Position numbers and translations under genes: made by a program. Below the pieces are notes generated by a model. That model was not told the DNA's origin. It did no database searches and saw nothing but the letters and a program-made list of their open reading frames with translations. From Undibacterium cyanobacteriorum (GTDB lineage: Bacteria > Pseudomonadota > Gammaproteobacteria > Burkholderiales > Burkholderiaceae_D), in the NCBI RefSeq assembly GCF_031326225.1, contig NZ_CP133720.1, positions 1,178,001-1,242,000 on the forward strand: 64,000 nt of DNA. The letters are read 5' to 3'. Below, piece after piece: positions 46,582 through 55,032 of this stretch; within the stretch, counting starts at the first letter, position 1, and every line of letters starts with the position of its first letter.

Positions 46582-47388
46582 ATGCCATCTCAAACCAAAT
46601 TCGATTTTGCTAGTCATACAGATAAAGGGCTCGTACGCAGTCACAATGAAGACGCGATTGCCATTTGTCCGAATGAAGGTTTGCTGATATTGGCTGATGG
46701 AATGGGTGGCTACAATGCGGGCGAAGTGGCTAGCCAAATGAGTGTTGAAATTGTGGCTCAGCGGATCAAAGAGCTGCGTAGCTCGACCTGGTTTCCCAAT
46801 ATGCCTTGGCAAAGTTCCGCGCCGACTCGGTGGATTAAAGATGCGGTGACGGAAGCGAACACTAAGGTGATCGACCAAGCCAATCAGAACCCTGAGAACT
46901 TTGGCATGGGTACCACAATCGTCGTGGCCCTCTGTTACCTCGATCGATTGGTCATCGGGCATGTAGGCGATTCACGCGCTTATCGTTTTCGTGGTGGTGC
47001 GCTTGAATTGATTACTCATGATCACTCCGTCTTGCAATCTCAAATCGATGCAGGCCTGATTTCTCCGAGCGAGGCACAATTTTCTCCGATCAAGAATCTG
47101 ATCACGCGAGCAGTTGGTTCTAGCGATGAAATCGATGTCGAGGTGCATGAACATGATATGCAGCCAGACGATCTATATATGCTGTGCTCAGATGGGCTGA
47201 CCGACATGTTAGATCATGCGCAGATTCAATTGATTCTGCGTGAACTCGCGAATGATCTCGATACCTGTTGTAAGACCTTGGTGTACTTAGCGAATCGGCA
47301 GGGTGGTTTGGATAATATTTCTGTTGTGCTATTTCGTGTGAAAGAATTGCATGAAAGACGCTTTATGGAGTATATTTTTGCTAGTTAA
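46582..47388 (+). CDS. PP2C-type Ser/Thr protein phosphatase
   Basis: 268 residues with bacterial PP2C motifs: RSHNEDAI, LADGMGGYNAGEVAS, GDSRAYRF, MLCSDGLTDML and DNISVV near the C terminus; the metal-binding Asp residues are all present. It would remove phosphate from Ser/Thr in the cytoplasm. No Hanks-type kinase lies in this window, so its partner is elsewhere. It lies between TerC and FHA genes on the same strand. Confidence 0.92.
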   Translation: MPSQTKFDFASHTDKGLVRSHNEDAIAICPNEGLLILADGMGGYNAGEVASQMSVEIVAQRIKELRSSTWFPNMPWQSSAPTRWIKDAVTEANTKVIDQANQNPENFGMGTTIVVALCYLDRLVIGHVGDSRAYRFRGGALELITHDHSVLQSQIDAGLISPSEAQFSPIKNLITRAVGSSDEIDVEVHEHDMQPDDLYMLCSDGLTDMLDHAQIQLILRELANDLDTCCKTLVYLANRQGGLDNISVVLFRVKELHERRFMEYIFAS

Positions 47389-47434
47389 TAAACATAATTC
47401 GAATAAGTAGTTCTGGTTCATTGGTGAATTTTCT

Positions 47435-48025
47435 ATGACGAAACTAGTCGTAAATTTTAATGGTCAAGTCCAGCGTGAAGTGCGGATTGATAAGGCACGC
47501 CTACACATTGGTCGTCGTCCTAGCAACGATATTGTGCTCGATCATCTCGCGGTGAGCGGTCGCCATGCCGCGATTGATACCACCAGCGAAGGCTCATTTA
47601 TTTTAGATCTCGGAAGTACTAACGGTACTTCGGTCAACGGCCAACCTATCAAGAAACACTTGCTGCAAGATGGCGATATTATTGAGTTGGGTAAGTATCG
47701 TTTGCAATTCAAGTTGGAAGTCGATAATTACGTGCCAAGCCAAGATGATTTATCCAAAGTTGGCAAGATCAAGGTTCTCACCGGTAGCAACGCAGGGAAA
47801 GAAATGACCTTGAGCAAGCCAACCGTGACACTCGGTAGCCCTGGAATCTTGGTCGTATCGATCAAACGTGACGAAAATAATCGTTTCTTTTTGAATTTCG
47901 TGGAAGGGAAAGCTTTCCCGAAAGTGAATAGTGAATCCCTCGATGCTCGACCACGTTTATTGCAAAGTGGTGACGTCATCGATTTATCTGGTACAAAAAT
48001 GGAATTCGTTTTGGCTGCCAACTAA
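47435..48025 (+). CDS. FHA-domain protein, probably two FHA units
   Basis: 196 residues. The first FHA domain (about 1-95) has the phosphothreonine-binding residues HIGRRPSNDIVLDHLAVSGRHA and LGSTNGTSVNG. The second half (about 108-196, from IKVLTGSNAGKEMTL to GDVIDLSGTKMEFVL) has the same layout but lacks the SGRH and NG signature, so it looks like a degenerate second FHA unit. Next to a PP2C phosphatase it probably reads Thr phosphorylation. 46 bp separate the genes. Confidence 0.88.
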   Translation: MTKLVVNFNGQVQREVRIDKARLHIGRRPSNDIVLDHLAVSGRHAAIDTTSEGSFILDLGSTNGTSVNGQPIKKHLLQDGDIIELGKYRLQFKLEVDNYVPSQDDLSKVGKIKVLTGSNAGKEMTLSKPTVTLGSPGILVVSIKRDENNRFFLNFVEGKAFPKVNSESLDARPRLLQSGDVIDLSGTKMEFVLAAN

Positions 48026-48065
48026 ATACGCTGAATTAGCTTGCAGTAAAAGAGCAAGCGACAAT

Positions 48066-48096
48066 AAAAAAAGGTCTCCGAGGAGACCTTTTTTTA
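48066..48096. terminator. Bidirectional terminator between FHA and pilin genes
   Basis: GGTCTCC (48073-48079) pairs with GGAGACC (48082-48088), flanked by A7 and T7 runs. It resembles the terminator between the pilin paralogues (48603-48634). Confidence 0.9.
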
Positions 48097-48125
48097 TTGG
48101 GGGAATGTATCTAATGTTCAGGCGT

Positions 48126-48542
48126 TTATTTGCAGCTGGCTGGACGATACTGTGCTGCGATAGTGCCGGAGCAAGTCCAATTCAAAACATCGCCAGTAAC
48201 GCTTGGTGTCAATGTGATTGTACTGCCGTTAATCTTAGTCTCACCGGTTGCGGTCGCCGTTAGTACTGTTCCGCTCCAGCCTACGCTGCTTACATATTTA
48301 GTAGATTGTGTCGCTAAAGCGATTTGTGCAGTTGTCGGTAGCGTACCTTTTACTACAAAGTGTTCGACCACCGAATCTTTTCCAGCACTTGCAGCCAACA
48401 TGACTTCGGTTACTTTGGCGCGCACTGTGTAGTCTTTGTAGGCTGGCAATGCGACTGCCGCCAAGATCCCGATGATCGCAACAACAATCATCAACTCAAT
48501 TAAAGTAAAACCCTTTTGAAAGTTTCTTGTTGTGATATGCAT
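48126..48542 (-). CDS. Type IV pilin, paralogue 2
   Basis: 138 residues. Short leader ending in Gly before FTLIELMIVVAIIG (prepilin peptidase site, Glu5 after cleavage), long hydrophobic helix, and a C-terminal disulfide loop (Cys in WTCSG and at PASCK). It matches paralogue 1 at 48653 almost exactly in the helix and C-terminal half, but 16 of about 91 residues after the helix differ, most of them in the alpha-beta loop (FVVKGTLPTTAQIALATQSTKY). No sigma-54 promoter is visible before it; a terminator separates it from paralogue 1, so its expression may differ. Confidence 0.92.
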   Translation of the reverse strand: MHITTRNFQKGFTLIELMIVVAIIGILAAVALPAYKDYTVRAKVTEVMLAASAGKDSVVEHFVVKGTLPTTAQIALATQSTKYVSSVGWSGTVLTATATGETKINGSTITLTPSVTGDVLNWTCSGTIAAQYRPASCK

Positions 48543-48602
48543 TGTTTAACCCTATCCTTCTTTAAAAAATAAATAAATATCTTATTATTATTCTGTGTTT
48601 CA

Positions 48603-48634
48603 GCCGAAAAAAAAGGTCCCTTACGAGACCTTTT
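48603..48634 (-). terminator. Terminator between the pilin paralogues
   Basis: On the minus strand AAAAGGTCtC pairs with GgGACCTTTT around a short loop, followed by a T run (plus A tract 48607-48614). Its stem resembles the terminator after paralogue 2, as if gene and terminator were duplicated together. Confidence 0.8.
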
Positions 48635-48652
48635 CTCTCGTTAAACTGTAAA

Positions 48653-49069
48653 TTACTTGCAGCTTGCTGGACGATACTGAGCAGCGATCGTGCCAGAGCA
48701 AACCCAATTCAACACGTCGCCGCTAGCGGATGGTGTCAAAGTGATTGTGCTACCGTTGATCTTTGTTTCGCCAGTTGCAGTTGCTGTCAGAACTGTACCA
48801 CTCCAGCCAACAGAGGAAACGTATTGTGATGCTTGTGTGCCGAGGTTGAGTTCAGCTGTTGTTGGCAATGTGCCTTTGTAGTTGTAGTGCTCTGCAACTG
48901 CATCTTTACCAGCAGATGCTGCCAATACAACTTCAGTAACTTTCGCACGAACTGTGTAGTCTTTGTATGCTGGCAAAGCAACTGCAGCCAAAATACCGAT
49001 AATCGCCACAACGATCATCAATTCGATCAAAGTAAAACCTTGTTGAACTTTTTTAGATACATTTTTCAT
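48653..49069 (-). CDS. pilA: Type IV pilin major subunit candidate (paralogue 1)
   Basis: 138 residues from ATG 49069 (GGAG seven bases upstream; frame open to 49081). Basic leader MKNVSKKVQQG, then FTLIELMIVVAIIG with the class IVa cleavage site, helix, variable loop (YNYKGTLPTTAELNLGTQAS) and C-terminal disulfide loop ending PASCK. Exported through the pilus machine, which is not in this window. A sigma-54 promoter lies 50 bp upstream, as usual for PilS/PilR-controlled pilA, making this the likely major pilin. Confidence 0.93.
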   Translation of the reverse strand: MKNVSKKVQQGFTLIELMIVVAIIGILAAVALPAYKDYTVRAKVTEVVLAASAGKDAVAEHYNYKGTLPTTAELNLGTQASQYVSSVGWSGTVLTATATGETKINGSTITLTPSASGDVLNWVCSGTIAAQYRPASCK

Positions 49070-49118
49070 ATGAAACTCCAATTATTTAAGTTAAGAGTGG
49101 GAACCCCACTCTCTCTTT

Positions 49119-49136
49119 AGCAGATGTCGTGCCAGG
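49119..49136 (-). promoter_or_regulatory. Sigma-54 promoter of pilA
   Basis: On the minus strand TGGCACG, then ACAT and CTGCT fit the -24/-12 consensus (TGGCAC-N5-TTGCW) with one mismatch. It is about 50 bp before the pilA ATG. Two TGTCA boxes (plus coordinates 49307-49311 and 49336-49340) about 200 bp upstream could bind a PilR-type activator. The rest of 49070-49463 also holds a promoter for the divergent gene. Confidence 0.78.
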
Positions 49137-49366
49137 TTTCGTTTTGGAAGGGGGAATTAAAGTTTTGAAAAATCTTTCGACTATTTTTTTTGGTGTTTCA
49201 TAGGTCAAAACGTAGATTCAGAGACTTTGATATAGCTGAAAGTTTTAGAATTCCCAAAAATGATGATTTTGTGCCGCTTGAGTGTACGATTTTTGCTCGT
49301 TAAAATTGACAAAAAATGGCATGGAGAAATTTGAGTGACAAAAATTGGCAGCCAATGTGCCTGTTT

Positions 49367-49395
49367 TCGACAAATTTGTGCGCTAAGGGGATAAT
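49367..49395 (+). promoter_or_regulatory. Sigma-70-like promoter of the tfpZ-like gene
   Basis: TCGACA (49367-49372), 17-bp spacer, GATAAT (49390-49395); each hexamer has one mismatch. Confidence 0.55.
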
Positions 49396-49463
49396 TGCCT
49401 TGTGTGTGTATAAAGGTTGGTAGTCCTGTGATACACAAATATTTCAATAGTGGAGGATAAAAA

Positions 49464-50228
49464 GTGAATAAAGCGTTGCTACGTTCGAAGTTGAAGGCGA
49501 TGGGAGTACATTTACTCTGTTCTCTTCTTGTGGCGCTTTCCGTCGGCTATATAGTCTTTTTTTGGTGGTATCCCTATCCTTTCGGGTTCGCAAGTGGTGG
49601 CTTGCAGTTATTTTTGTTGGTAACCGGGGTTGATTTGGTCTTAGGCCCAATGCTGACCATGGTCGCATTTGATCCTCATAAACGTAAAGTTTTGATGGTC
49701 GGCGACTTTATCGTGATTGGTGTACTGCAGTTATGCGCCTTGGTGTATGGTGTGAATGCGGTATCAGACTCGCGTCCAGTCGCTGTGGTGTTTGAAATGA
49801 GTCGCTTTAGAGCCATTCGTGCTGGTGATTTAAGTCTTGAAGAACTCAAGAAAGCGAGCTCAGGTTTAGGTGAATTGTCTTGGACAGGCCCGAAATTGAT
49901 TGGCACGCGCGTCCTTACCCATAAAGAGGAGCAGGATGCTTTGTTCATCGCCCTAGAGGGCCGTGATATCGGTATGCGCCCAGAGTTTTGGTCCCCTTAC
50001 GAGAAAGAGCAGGCGCGCATCAAAGACATTGCGAAGAAGGTCGATCTACTGATTGAGCGTTACCCTGATGCGAAGTCTGAGCTCGAACAGATTGCTGCAA
50101 AAGCTGGTGTGAAGTTGCAGAACATTGGATTTTTCCCAGTCCTATCTAAACAAGGGATATTTACTTTGCTGATCAACAAAGAAAATGGTGCTTTTGTTGG
50201 ATACATATTGCTCGATGGCTCTCTGTAG
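49464..50228 (+). CDS. TfpX/TfpZ-family type IV pilin accessory protein
   Basis: 254 residues. N-terminal half membrane-embedded with about four segments, including KLKAMGVHLLCSLLVALSVG, FFWWYPYPFGFASGG and DLVLGPMLTMVAFDP; the C-terminal half is soluble and helical. These features match the TfpX/TfpZ accessory proteins found beside particular pilin alleles, which help assemble their cognate pilin. GTG start at 49464 with a strong GGAGGA site. It is divergent from pilA and followed by a terminator. Confidence 0.85.
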   Translation: MNKALLRSKLKAMGVHLLCSLLVALSVGYIVFFWWYPYPFGFASGGLQLFLLVTGVDLVLGPMLTMVAFDPHKRKVLMVGDFIVIGVLQLCALVYGVNAVSDSRPVAVVFEMSRFRAIRAGDLSLEELKKASSGLGELSWTGPKLIGTRVLTHKEEQDALFIALEGRDIGMRPEFWSPYEKEQARIKDIAKKVDLLIERYPDAKSELEQIAAKAGVKLQNIGFFPVLSKQGIFTLLINKENGAFVGYILLDGSL

Positions 50229-50303
50229 TGAGATGATACGAGCTTAATTTTGATCATCAGTGATCGTTGTTCATCAACATAGATCATTTTGATTTCAATA
50301 AAG

Positions 50304-50338
50304 AACAGACCGACTGATTGCGACGGTCTGTTTTTTTA
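50304..50338 (+). terminator. Terminator after the tfpZ-like gene
   Basis: AACAGACCG (50305-50313) pairs with CGGTCTGTT (50325-50333), followed by a run of T. Confidence 0.9.
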
Positions 50339-50389
50339 TGGGTCTCACAATCGAGAGGCAAAAATAGAAGTGTCACTATTGATACATCA

Positions 50390-52192
50390 ATGTCGACGCA
50401 TAAAAAATGGATGCCTCGCTTGTGTGATCTACCCTGTACTTTTTTTACATTGAGAGTTTTTGAGATGTTGCTTGTCACTCGCGCATCCTTGTCAATTGTC
50501 ATTTTGGCGATCGGCATACTTGCTGCAAATTTGATTTCGTCGCATGTCCATCCGTTTCGGACCTTCTACAACGAATTGGCGATCGTCTGGGCCTTGCTAT
50601 TGGCATGCGTAGTCGGTTTTTCGCAGTCGACGTGGAGCGCTAAAGTTGCTAAGCCGCGCTTGATTTATGGCCTGCTAGCTCTGCTTATGATGTTTGTGCT
50701 GCAGCTCTTGATGCAGCAGGTTCAAGTGCATCAAATCATCTACCCGTCGATGTTTATGGTATTGGGCATCCTGGCAATCTTTTTTGGGGCACGGTTTGGT
50801 GAGCAATCTCTACAAGGGCAGGCTCTCTGCACGGGTATTGCTATCGCCCATCTTGTTGCAGCCTTGGTTTCGGCAGGTATGGAGACCATACAAATTTTGG
50901 GGTGGGATTGGCGCCCATTTGTGATGTACATTCCGACGCAAGGTGTGAGTGGGGTACGGCCGTTCGCCAATATTGCGCAACCAAATCAGTTGGCTTTGCT
51001 TTTGTGTTTTGGTTTAGCGTCAATTTGGTGGTTGCGACAGCAGCGGAAATTGCATGGTGGGTTGGCATTCGTGTTCTCGGCCATTTTGATCTGGGGACTT
51101 GCGTTGACCCAGTCCCGAATTGCATGGATTATTTTGCCCCTATTTGGCCTGATGACAGGTTCTGGCTTCGTTGGACGGCAACGTGAATCGATTATCGCTA
51201 TCTTGGGCTTGATTGTTTTATATGCTCTACTCGTGTTTAATCTACCGCAAATTTCGAGCTGGATTGGTTTTTCAAGTGGCTCCGTCATTGAGCGAATTGG
51301 TGGCCGCTCTGAACGAACGATCTTGGCGCAACAAGCTCTCGCGATGATTGCGTCTCATCCTTGGTTGGGGGTGGGGTGGTTTGGGTTTGGGCCCGCGCAG
51401 GTCGATATCGGTGGGCAGTTTACGCCGACGATTTATGCCGAGCATTCGCACAATCTTATGTTGAACTTCGCTGCTGAATTGGGATTGCCGTTTGCCGTGC
51501 TCTTTTTCGGCGCTCTCGCTGTGTGGCTGTGGCGGTCGTTTTCCAAACGGGCGATGCGGGACTTGCCTGAAATTGGATTTTTCCTGTTGTTTTTTTTCGC
51601 GGTTGGAGTGCATAGCATGGTGGAATTTCCACTGTGGTATGCCTTCGTCATGATTCCGCTGTTCATCTTGGCGGGCTTGGCCCATAGAATGGCGTGGCAG
51701 GGTGAGCCAGCGAATTTCTCGGCATCGTTCCTACAAAGAGGCGCTATACTTGGCCTGTTATTCAGTGCTTTTGTCGTGTTTGACTATCATCGCGTAGTGG
51801 ACGGGTTTGCGGAATTTCGGAAAACGAGTGATTATCAAAAATTGGATGCGAAAAAAATTCGGCGTCCAGATTTTACTTTGATGCCGGACTATTACGCCTA
51901 TTTCATCGTGATGCGTATGACGCCGCAAGCAGGCATGTCGGAAGATGAAATCTTATTTTTACGTGATACGAGTCGGCGCTTCGGCTATGTTCATGTGCTG
52001 AGTAAGTTAGCCGAGGTGTATGTGCTCAATGGAAGACCAGAACAGGCGATTGCTACGATGCGCACTTTGTCTCGCATTCATCCGTTTTACTACCCTGAGT
52101 ATTATGATTATTGGCAGCAATTGGCAAAGCAAGATGTACGCTATGTGGAGGTTTTCAATAGCATGCCAAAAAGGGATTTCATGAATGATTAA
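50390..52192 (+). CDS. PglL/Wzy-type O-oligosaccharyltransferase, probably for pilin
   Basis: About 600 residues with roughly eleven membrane segments and a soluble C-terminal tail. The Wzy_C ligase motif EHSHNLMLNFAAELG lies near residue 360, and the region after the last helix has the Wzy_C_2-like layout of PglL enzymes. These move lipid-linked glycans onto periplasmic proteins, often type IV pilin. The position beside pilins and a TfpZ-like gene supports pilin as target. Start is uncertain: ATG 50390 is used, ATG 50465 just before the first membrane segment is a good alternative; the frame opening at 50318 overlaps the upstream terminator. Confidence 0.82.
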   Translation: MSTHKKWMPRLCDLPCTFFTLRVFEMLLVTRASLSIVILAIGILAANLISSHVHPFRTFYNELAIVWALLLACVVGFSQSTWSAKVAKPRLIYGLLALLMMFVLQLLMQQVQVHQIIYPSMFMVLGILAIFFGARFGEQSLQGQALCTGIAIAHLVAALVSAGMETIQILGWDWRPFVMYIPTQGVSGVRPFANIAQPNQLALLLCFGLASIWWLRQQRKLHGGLAFVFSAILIWGLALTQSRIAWIILPLFGLMTGSGFVGRQRESIIAILGLIVLYALLVFNLPQISSWIGFSSGSVIERIGGRSERTILAQQALAMIASHPWLGVGWFGFGPAQVDIGGQFTPTIYAEHSHNLMLNFAAELGLPFAVLFFGALAVWLWRSFSKRAMRDLPEIGFFLLFFFAVGVHSMVEFPLWYAFVMIPLFILAGLAHRMAWQGEPANFSASFLQRGAILGLLFSAFVVFDYHRVVDGFAEFRKTSDYQKLDAKKIRRPDFTLMPDYYAYFIVMRMTPQAGMSEDEILFLRDTSRRFGYVHVLSKLAEVYVLNGRPEQAIATMRTLSRIHPFYYPEYYDYWQQLAKQDVRYVEVFNSMPKRDFMND

Positions 52193-52224
52193 TCCTGGTG
52201 CGACGCATCTGCACTCGGAAATGA

Positions 52225-52263
52225 TTTATCTTGCTCGTTTGTTTTGCTCGTTTATCTTGCTTA
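52225..52263. repeat. 13-bp tandem repeat, three copies, after the ligase gene
   Basis: TTTATCTTGCTCG, TTTGTTTTGCTCG and TTTATCTTGCTTA run head to tail starting 33 bp after the stop; the following T-rich stretch reaches 52290. Confidence 0.82.
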
Positions 52264-52320
52264 TCTATCTTACTGATTTATCTTTTTTATTGACGCGTTT
52301 TATGGGAATGGAAAAGCCAC

Positions 52321-52614
52321 ATGTTTAAATGGTTTAATGCACAACAGGCCAAGGAATTTGCGAATCAACTTGCAGATTTGCTGATCGAGAAAATGCCTCG
52401 TGATAATGCCGGTAAAAGCGACAAGCTTGTCAAGAAACGCAGTGAAGTGATTGCGAGTATGTTGTGGAAAATTGATGAGTTTAAAAAGAATAATAAACTC
52501 AATTTGTACCAAAAGGCACAACTCGGTAATACGTTTAAATGGCGTTTACTCGAAGAAAAATTCGAGGCAGAATTCGTCAATGAAATGACGCACTTAGTGC
52601 TCACTAGCCTATAA
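52321..52614 (+). CDS. Small unknown helical protein
   Basis: 97 residues, highly charged and helical, without membrane segment or cysteine. No family recognised. GGAATGGAAAAGCC before the ATG is a modest ribosome site. It is directly adjacent to the next gene (stop 52612-52614), so it is probably expressed with the TPR/glycosyltransferase gene and may belong to the pilin-modification unit. Confidence 0.65.
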   Translation: MFKWFNAQQAKEFANQLADLLIEKMPRDNAGKSDKLVKKRSEVIASMLWKIDEFKKNNKLNLYQKAQLGNTFKWRLLEEKFEAEFVNEMTHLVLTSL

Positions 52615-52629
52615 GTGCTTTCGTCGTTC

Positions 52630-54288
52630 ATGTTTAAGTTCTTACGCCAAATACTGAGTCCCGCTGATCCTTCATCTCATCCTCAACCGGTCGATGAAGG
52701 TGGCACAAGCAAGACACTTGCAGTGTCGACTGAGCAGCTTTATCAAGACGCCCAAACGAGCTTTGAACGCGGCGATACGGTATCGGCGCTTGAGAAGTTT
52801 CTCAAGGTGTTCAGTCAAGATCCTCAACACGTGCGCTCGGCGACGATGCTGGGTTTTCTTTACAGAGAACGAGGTAATCTGAGTCAGGCTAAGCACTATC
52901 TCACCAAGGCGCTCGAACTCGATGCGCAGTTGGCTGATGTGAACTATATGCTGGGTAGTATCGCGGCGCAGGAAAACCAAGCGGAACGAATGGTGGAATT
53001 GTTTCGTTGCTCTCTCGCCTTAGACCCACATCAGGAACATCTCTATCTTGAGTTTTCATTCGCACTATTCCAGCTTGGACGTGGCAGCGATTCGATTGAA
53101 TTACTTGAGCGAGGTTTGCAAGAGTTTCCTCAACATCTCGGGATGTTGCAGTACCTTGGTAACATTCATCTACACCTACGTCATTACCAAGAAGCGCACG
53201 ACGTTTATCTACAAGCGATTGCGCAGTTACCCACCTCAGTCGAATTGCGTTACAACTTGTCTGTCAGCTGCATGATTTTGGCTTTGTTTGACGAAGCTCT
53301 GGAGCATCTCTCTCACATTCAGTCACTGCAACCAGATCATGTGAATGCAAATTTTGAAGAGGGCATGTTGAGATTGCAGCGTGGTGAATTTGAACGTGGC
53401 TGGCGTCAATTTCAGTGGCGCTGGAAAACACCTGCTTTAGCTTCGATTCAATTCAAAACTGATAAGCCAATCTGGGATGGTAGTCAGGATCTGCAGGGTA
53501 AAACGATTTTGGTTCTGTCCGAGCAGGGCTTTGGTGACACTTTGCAATTTTGTCGCTTGATCCCAGTATTAAAGGAAAAAGGAGCCCGCGTTGTTTTCGT
53601 CGTACTACCTTTATTGATGGAGTTGATGCGACAGGTCCCAGGCGTCGATATTCTGTTGCGTAATGACGATCCTTTGCCACCGTTCGACTATTATTGCGAG
53701 CTCATGAGTTTGCCAGTGGGATTACATCTAACGACGGCAAACATCCCGAGTGCGCAATCCTATTTGAGTTGTCCTGCACCGAGTCTAGAAAAGTGGCGTG
53801 GCAGGGTTAAGCAACAAGGAATCGGACTTCGTATAGGTGTGGTGTGGTCGGGCAATCTTCATCATGTCAATAATCATATGCGCTCGATTCCGTTTGAGTC
53901 GATACGCGATCTTTTTGAGCTTCCGGCTCAATTCACTGTATTGCAGAAAGATCTAAGCGCCGAAGAAAGAGCCGTATTGGCAGAGTTGAAGCATGTGCAT
54001 TTCTATGGTGATGAAGTGGGGGATTTCACCGATAGTGCGGCTTTGGTGGAATTGATGGATGTGATTGTGACCGTCGATACTTCCATCGCGCATCTAGCTG
54101 GAGCAATGGGTAAGCCGACGTGGGTCTTACTATCGTTCTTACCCGATTGGCGTTGGATGCTGAATAGCGACAAGAGCCCTTGGTATGATTCTGTGCGTTT
54201 GTTTAGGCAGGGCGTTTGGCGCCCTTGGCAAGAGACCATCACCGAGGTGAAAACCGCCTTAAAAGTGCTCATGGGAGCGAAGCACTGA
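52630..54288 (+). CDS. TPR protein with GT9-like C-terminal domain
   Basis: 552 residues. Residues about 25-260 form six to seven tetratricopeptide repeats (for example ATMLGFLYRERGNLSQAKHY). The C-terminal half (about 290-550) resembles GT9-like domains fused to TPRs: LVLSEQGFGDTLQFCRLIP, GVVWSGNLHHVNNHMRSI and VTVDTSIAHLAGAMGKP. It is probably a cytoplasmic glycosyltransferase acting on proteins or glycans; neighbourhood suggests pilin. A GTG at 52615 is an alternative start. A 12-bp triplicated repeat runs across the stop codon. Confidence 0.8.
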   Translation: MFKFLRQILSPADPSSHPQPVDEGGTSKTLAVSTEQLYQDAQTSFERGDTVSALEKFLKVFSQDPQHVRSATMLGFLYRERGNLSQAKHYLTKALELDAQLADVNYMLGSIAAQENQAERMVELFRCSLALDPHQEHLYLEFSFALFQLGRGSDSIELLERGLQEFPQHLGMLQYLGNIHLHLRHYQEAHDVYLQAIAQLPTSVELRYNLSVSCMILALFDEALEHLSHIQSLQPDHVNANFEEGMLRLQRGEFERGWRQFQWRWKTPALASIQFKTDKPIWDGSQDLQGKTILVLSEQGFGDTLQFCRLIPVLKEKGARVVFVVLPLLMELMRQVPGVDILLRNDDPLPPFDYYCELMSLPVGLHLTTANIPSAQSYLSCPAPSLEKWRGRVKQQGIGLRIGVVWSGNLHHVNNHMRSIPFESIRDLFELPAQFTVLQKDLSAEERAVLAELKHVHFYGDEVGDFTDSAALVELMDVIVTVDTSIAHLAGAMGKPTWVLLSFLPDWRWMLNSDKSPWYDSVRLFRQGVWRPWQETITEVKTALKVLMGAKH

Positions 54289-54314
54289 GAGAAGCATTGA
54301 GTGAAGCACTGAGT
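54279..54314. repeat. 12-bp tandem repeat, three copies, across a stop codon
   Basis: GAAGCACTGAGA, GAAGCATTGAGT and GAAGCACTGAGT; the TGA in copy 1 (54286-54288) is the stop of the TPR gene. The extra copies lie in the 3' region. Confidence 0.88.
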
Positions 54315-54346
54315 AAAAAATTAAGCGGTGCACGCTCTGAGATGCT

Positions 54347-54904
54347 TCAGCGGGCGCTATCAGACTGAATGGTCGGCGTTGGCCCCTCAAATTTCCAATC
54401 ACCCGACTTGCCACCGCGTTTTTCAGCCACATAGATTGAGTGCATGACCATGCTTTTATCGATGGCTTTGCACATGTCGTAAATGGTGAGGAGGCCTATT
54501 TGAACTGCGGTCAGTGCTTCCATCTCCACCCCAGTTTGTCCTTGTGTCTCGACTTGTGCAACGCAAGTCACACTGTGTGTGCTGTCATCGAGCTCAAAAT
54601 CAACACGAACCCGTGTCAATGCGAGTGGGTGACAAAGTGGGATTAGATCACTTGTCTTCTTTGCGCCCATGATTGCCGCGATGCGGGCAATACCAAGAAC
54701 GTCACCTTTCTTTGCCGTGCCGTTCTTAATCACATTTAATGTCTCACCTTGCATCTGAATCACGCCGCTGGCGATCGCGATGCGGTGAGTATTGGGTTTG
54801 CCACCGACATCCACCATGTGGGCCTGACCCTGTTGATCAAAGTGGGTCAATCCTGTTTCGGAAATGCTCGAATCTGTTGAACTGTTGGCCATGGCTTGAG
54901 TCAT
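54347..54904 (-). CDS. moaC: Cyclic pyranopterin monophosphate synthase MoaC
   Basis: 185 residues, with an N-terminal extension of about 25 over the usual 160. Core: HFDQQGQAHMVDVGGKPNTHRIA at the start, LIPLCHPLALT near 88 and GVEMEALTAVQIGLLTIYDMCKAID near 125, the family's active-site segments. It performs the second half of the first step in molybdenum cofactor synthesis. ATG 54904 or an ATG four codons later may be the start. It is convergent with the TPR gene and divergent from the M48 protease gene. Confidence 0.95.
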   Translation of the reverse strand: MTQAMANSSTDSSISETGLTHFDQQGQAHMVDVGGKPNTHRIAIASGVIQMQGETLNVIKNGTAKKGDVLGIARIAAIMGAKKTSDLIPLCHPLALTRVRVDFELDDSTHSVTCVAQVETQGQTGVEMEALTAVQIGLLTIYDMCKAIDKSMVMHSIYVAEKRGGKSGDWKFEGPTPTIQSDSAR

Positions 54905-55032
54905 ATCATCAAAAAAACAATTGTGCGGTAAGATAATGTCTAATTAAGATCCCAGTAGCAAAAAACATGGTCTGACGGCTTATAGTCGTGATGGGATGTG
55001 ATCAGACCTCATTGACCTGTGATGATATCACC

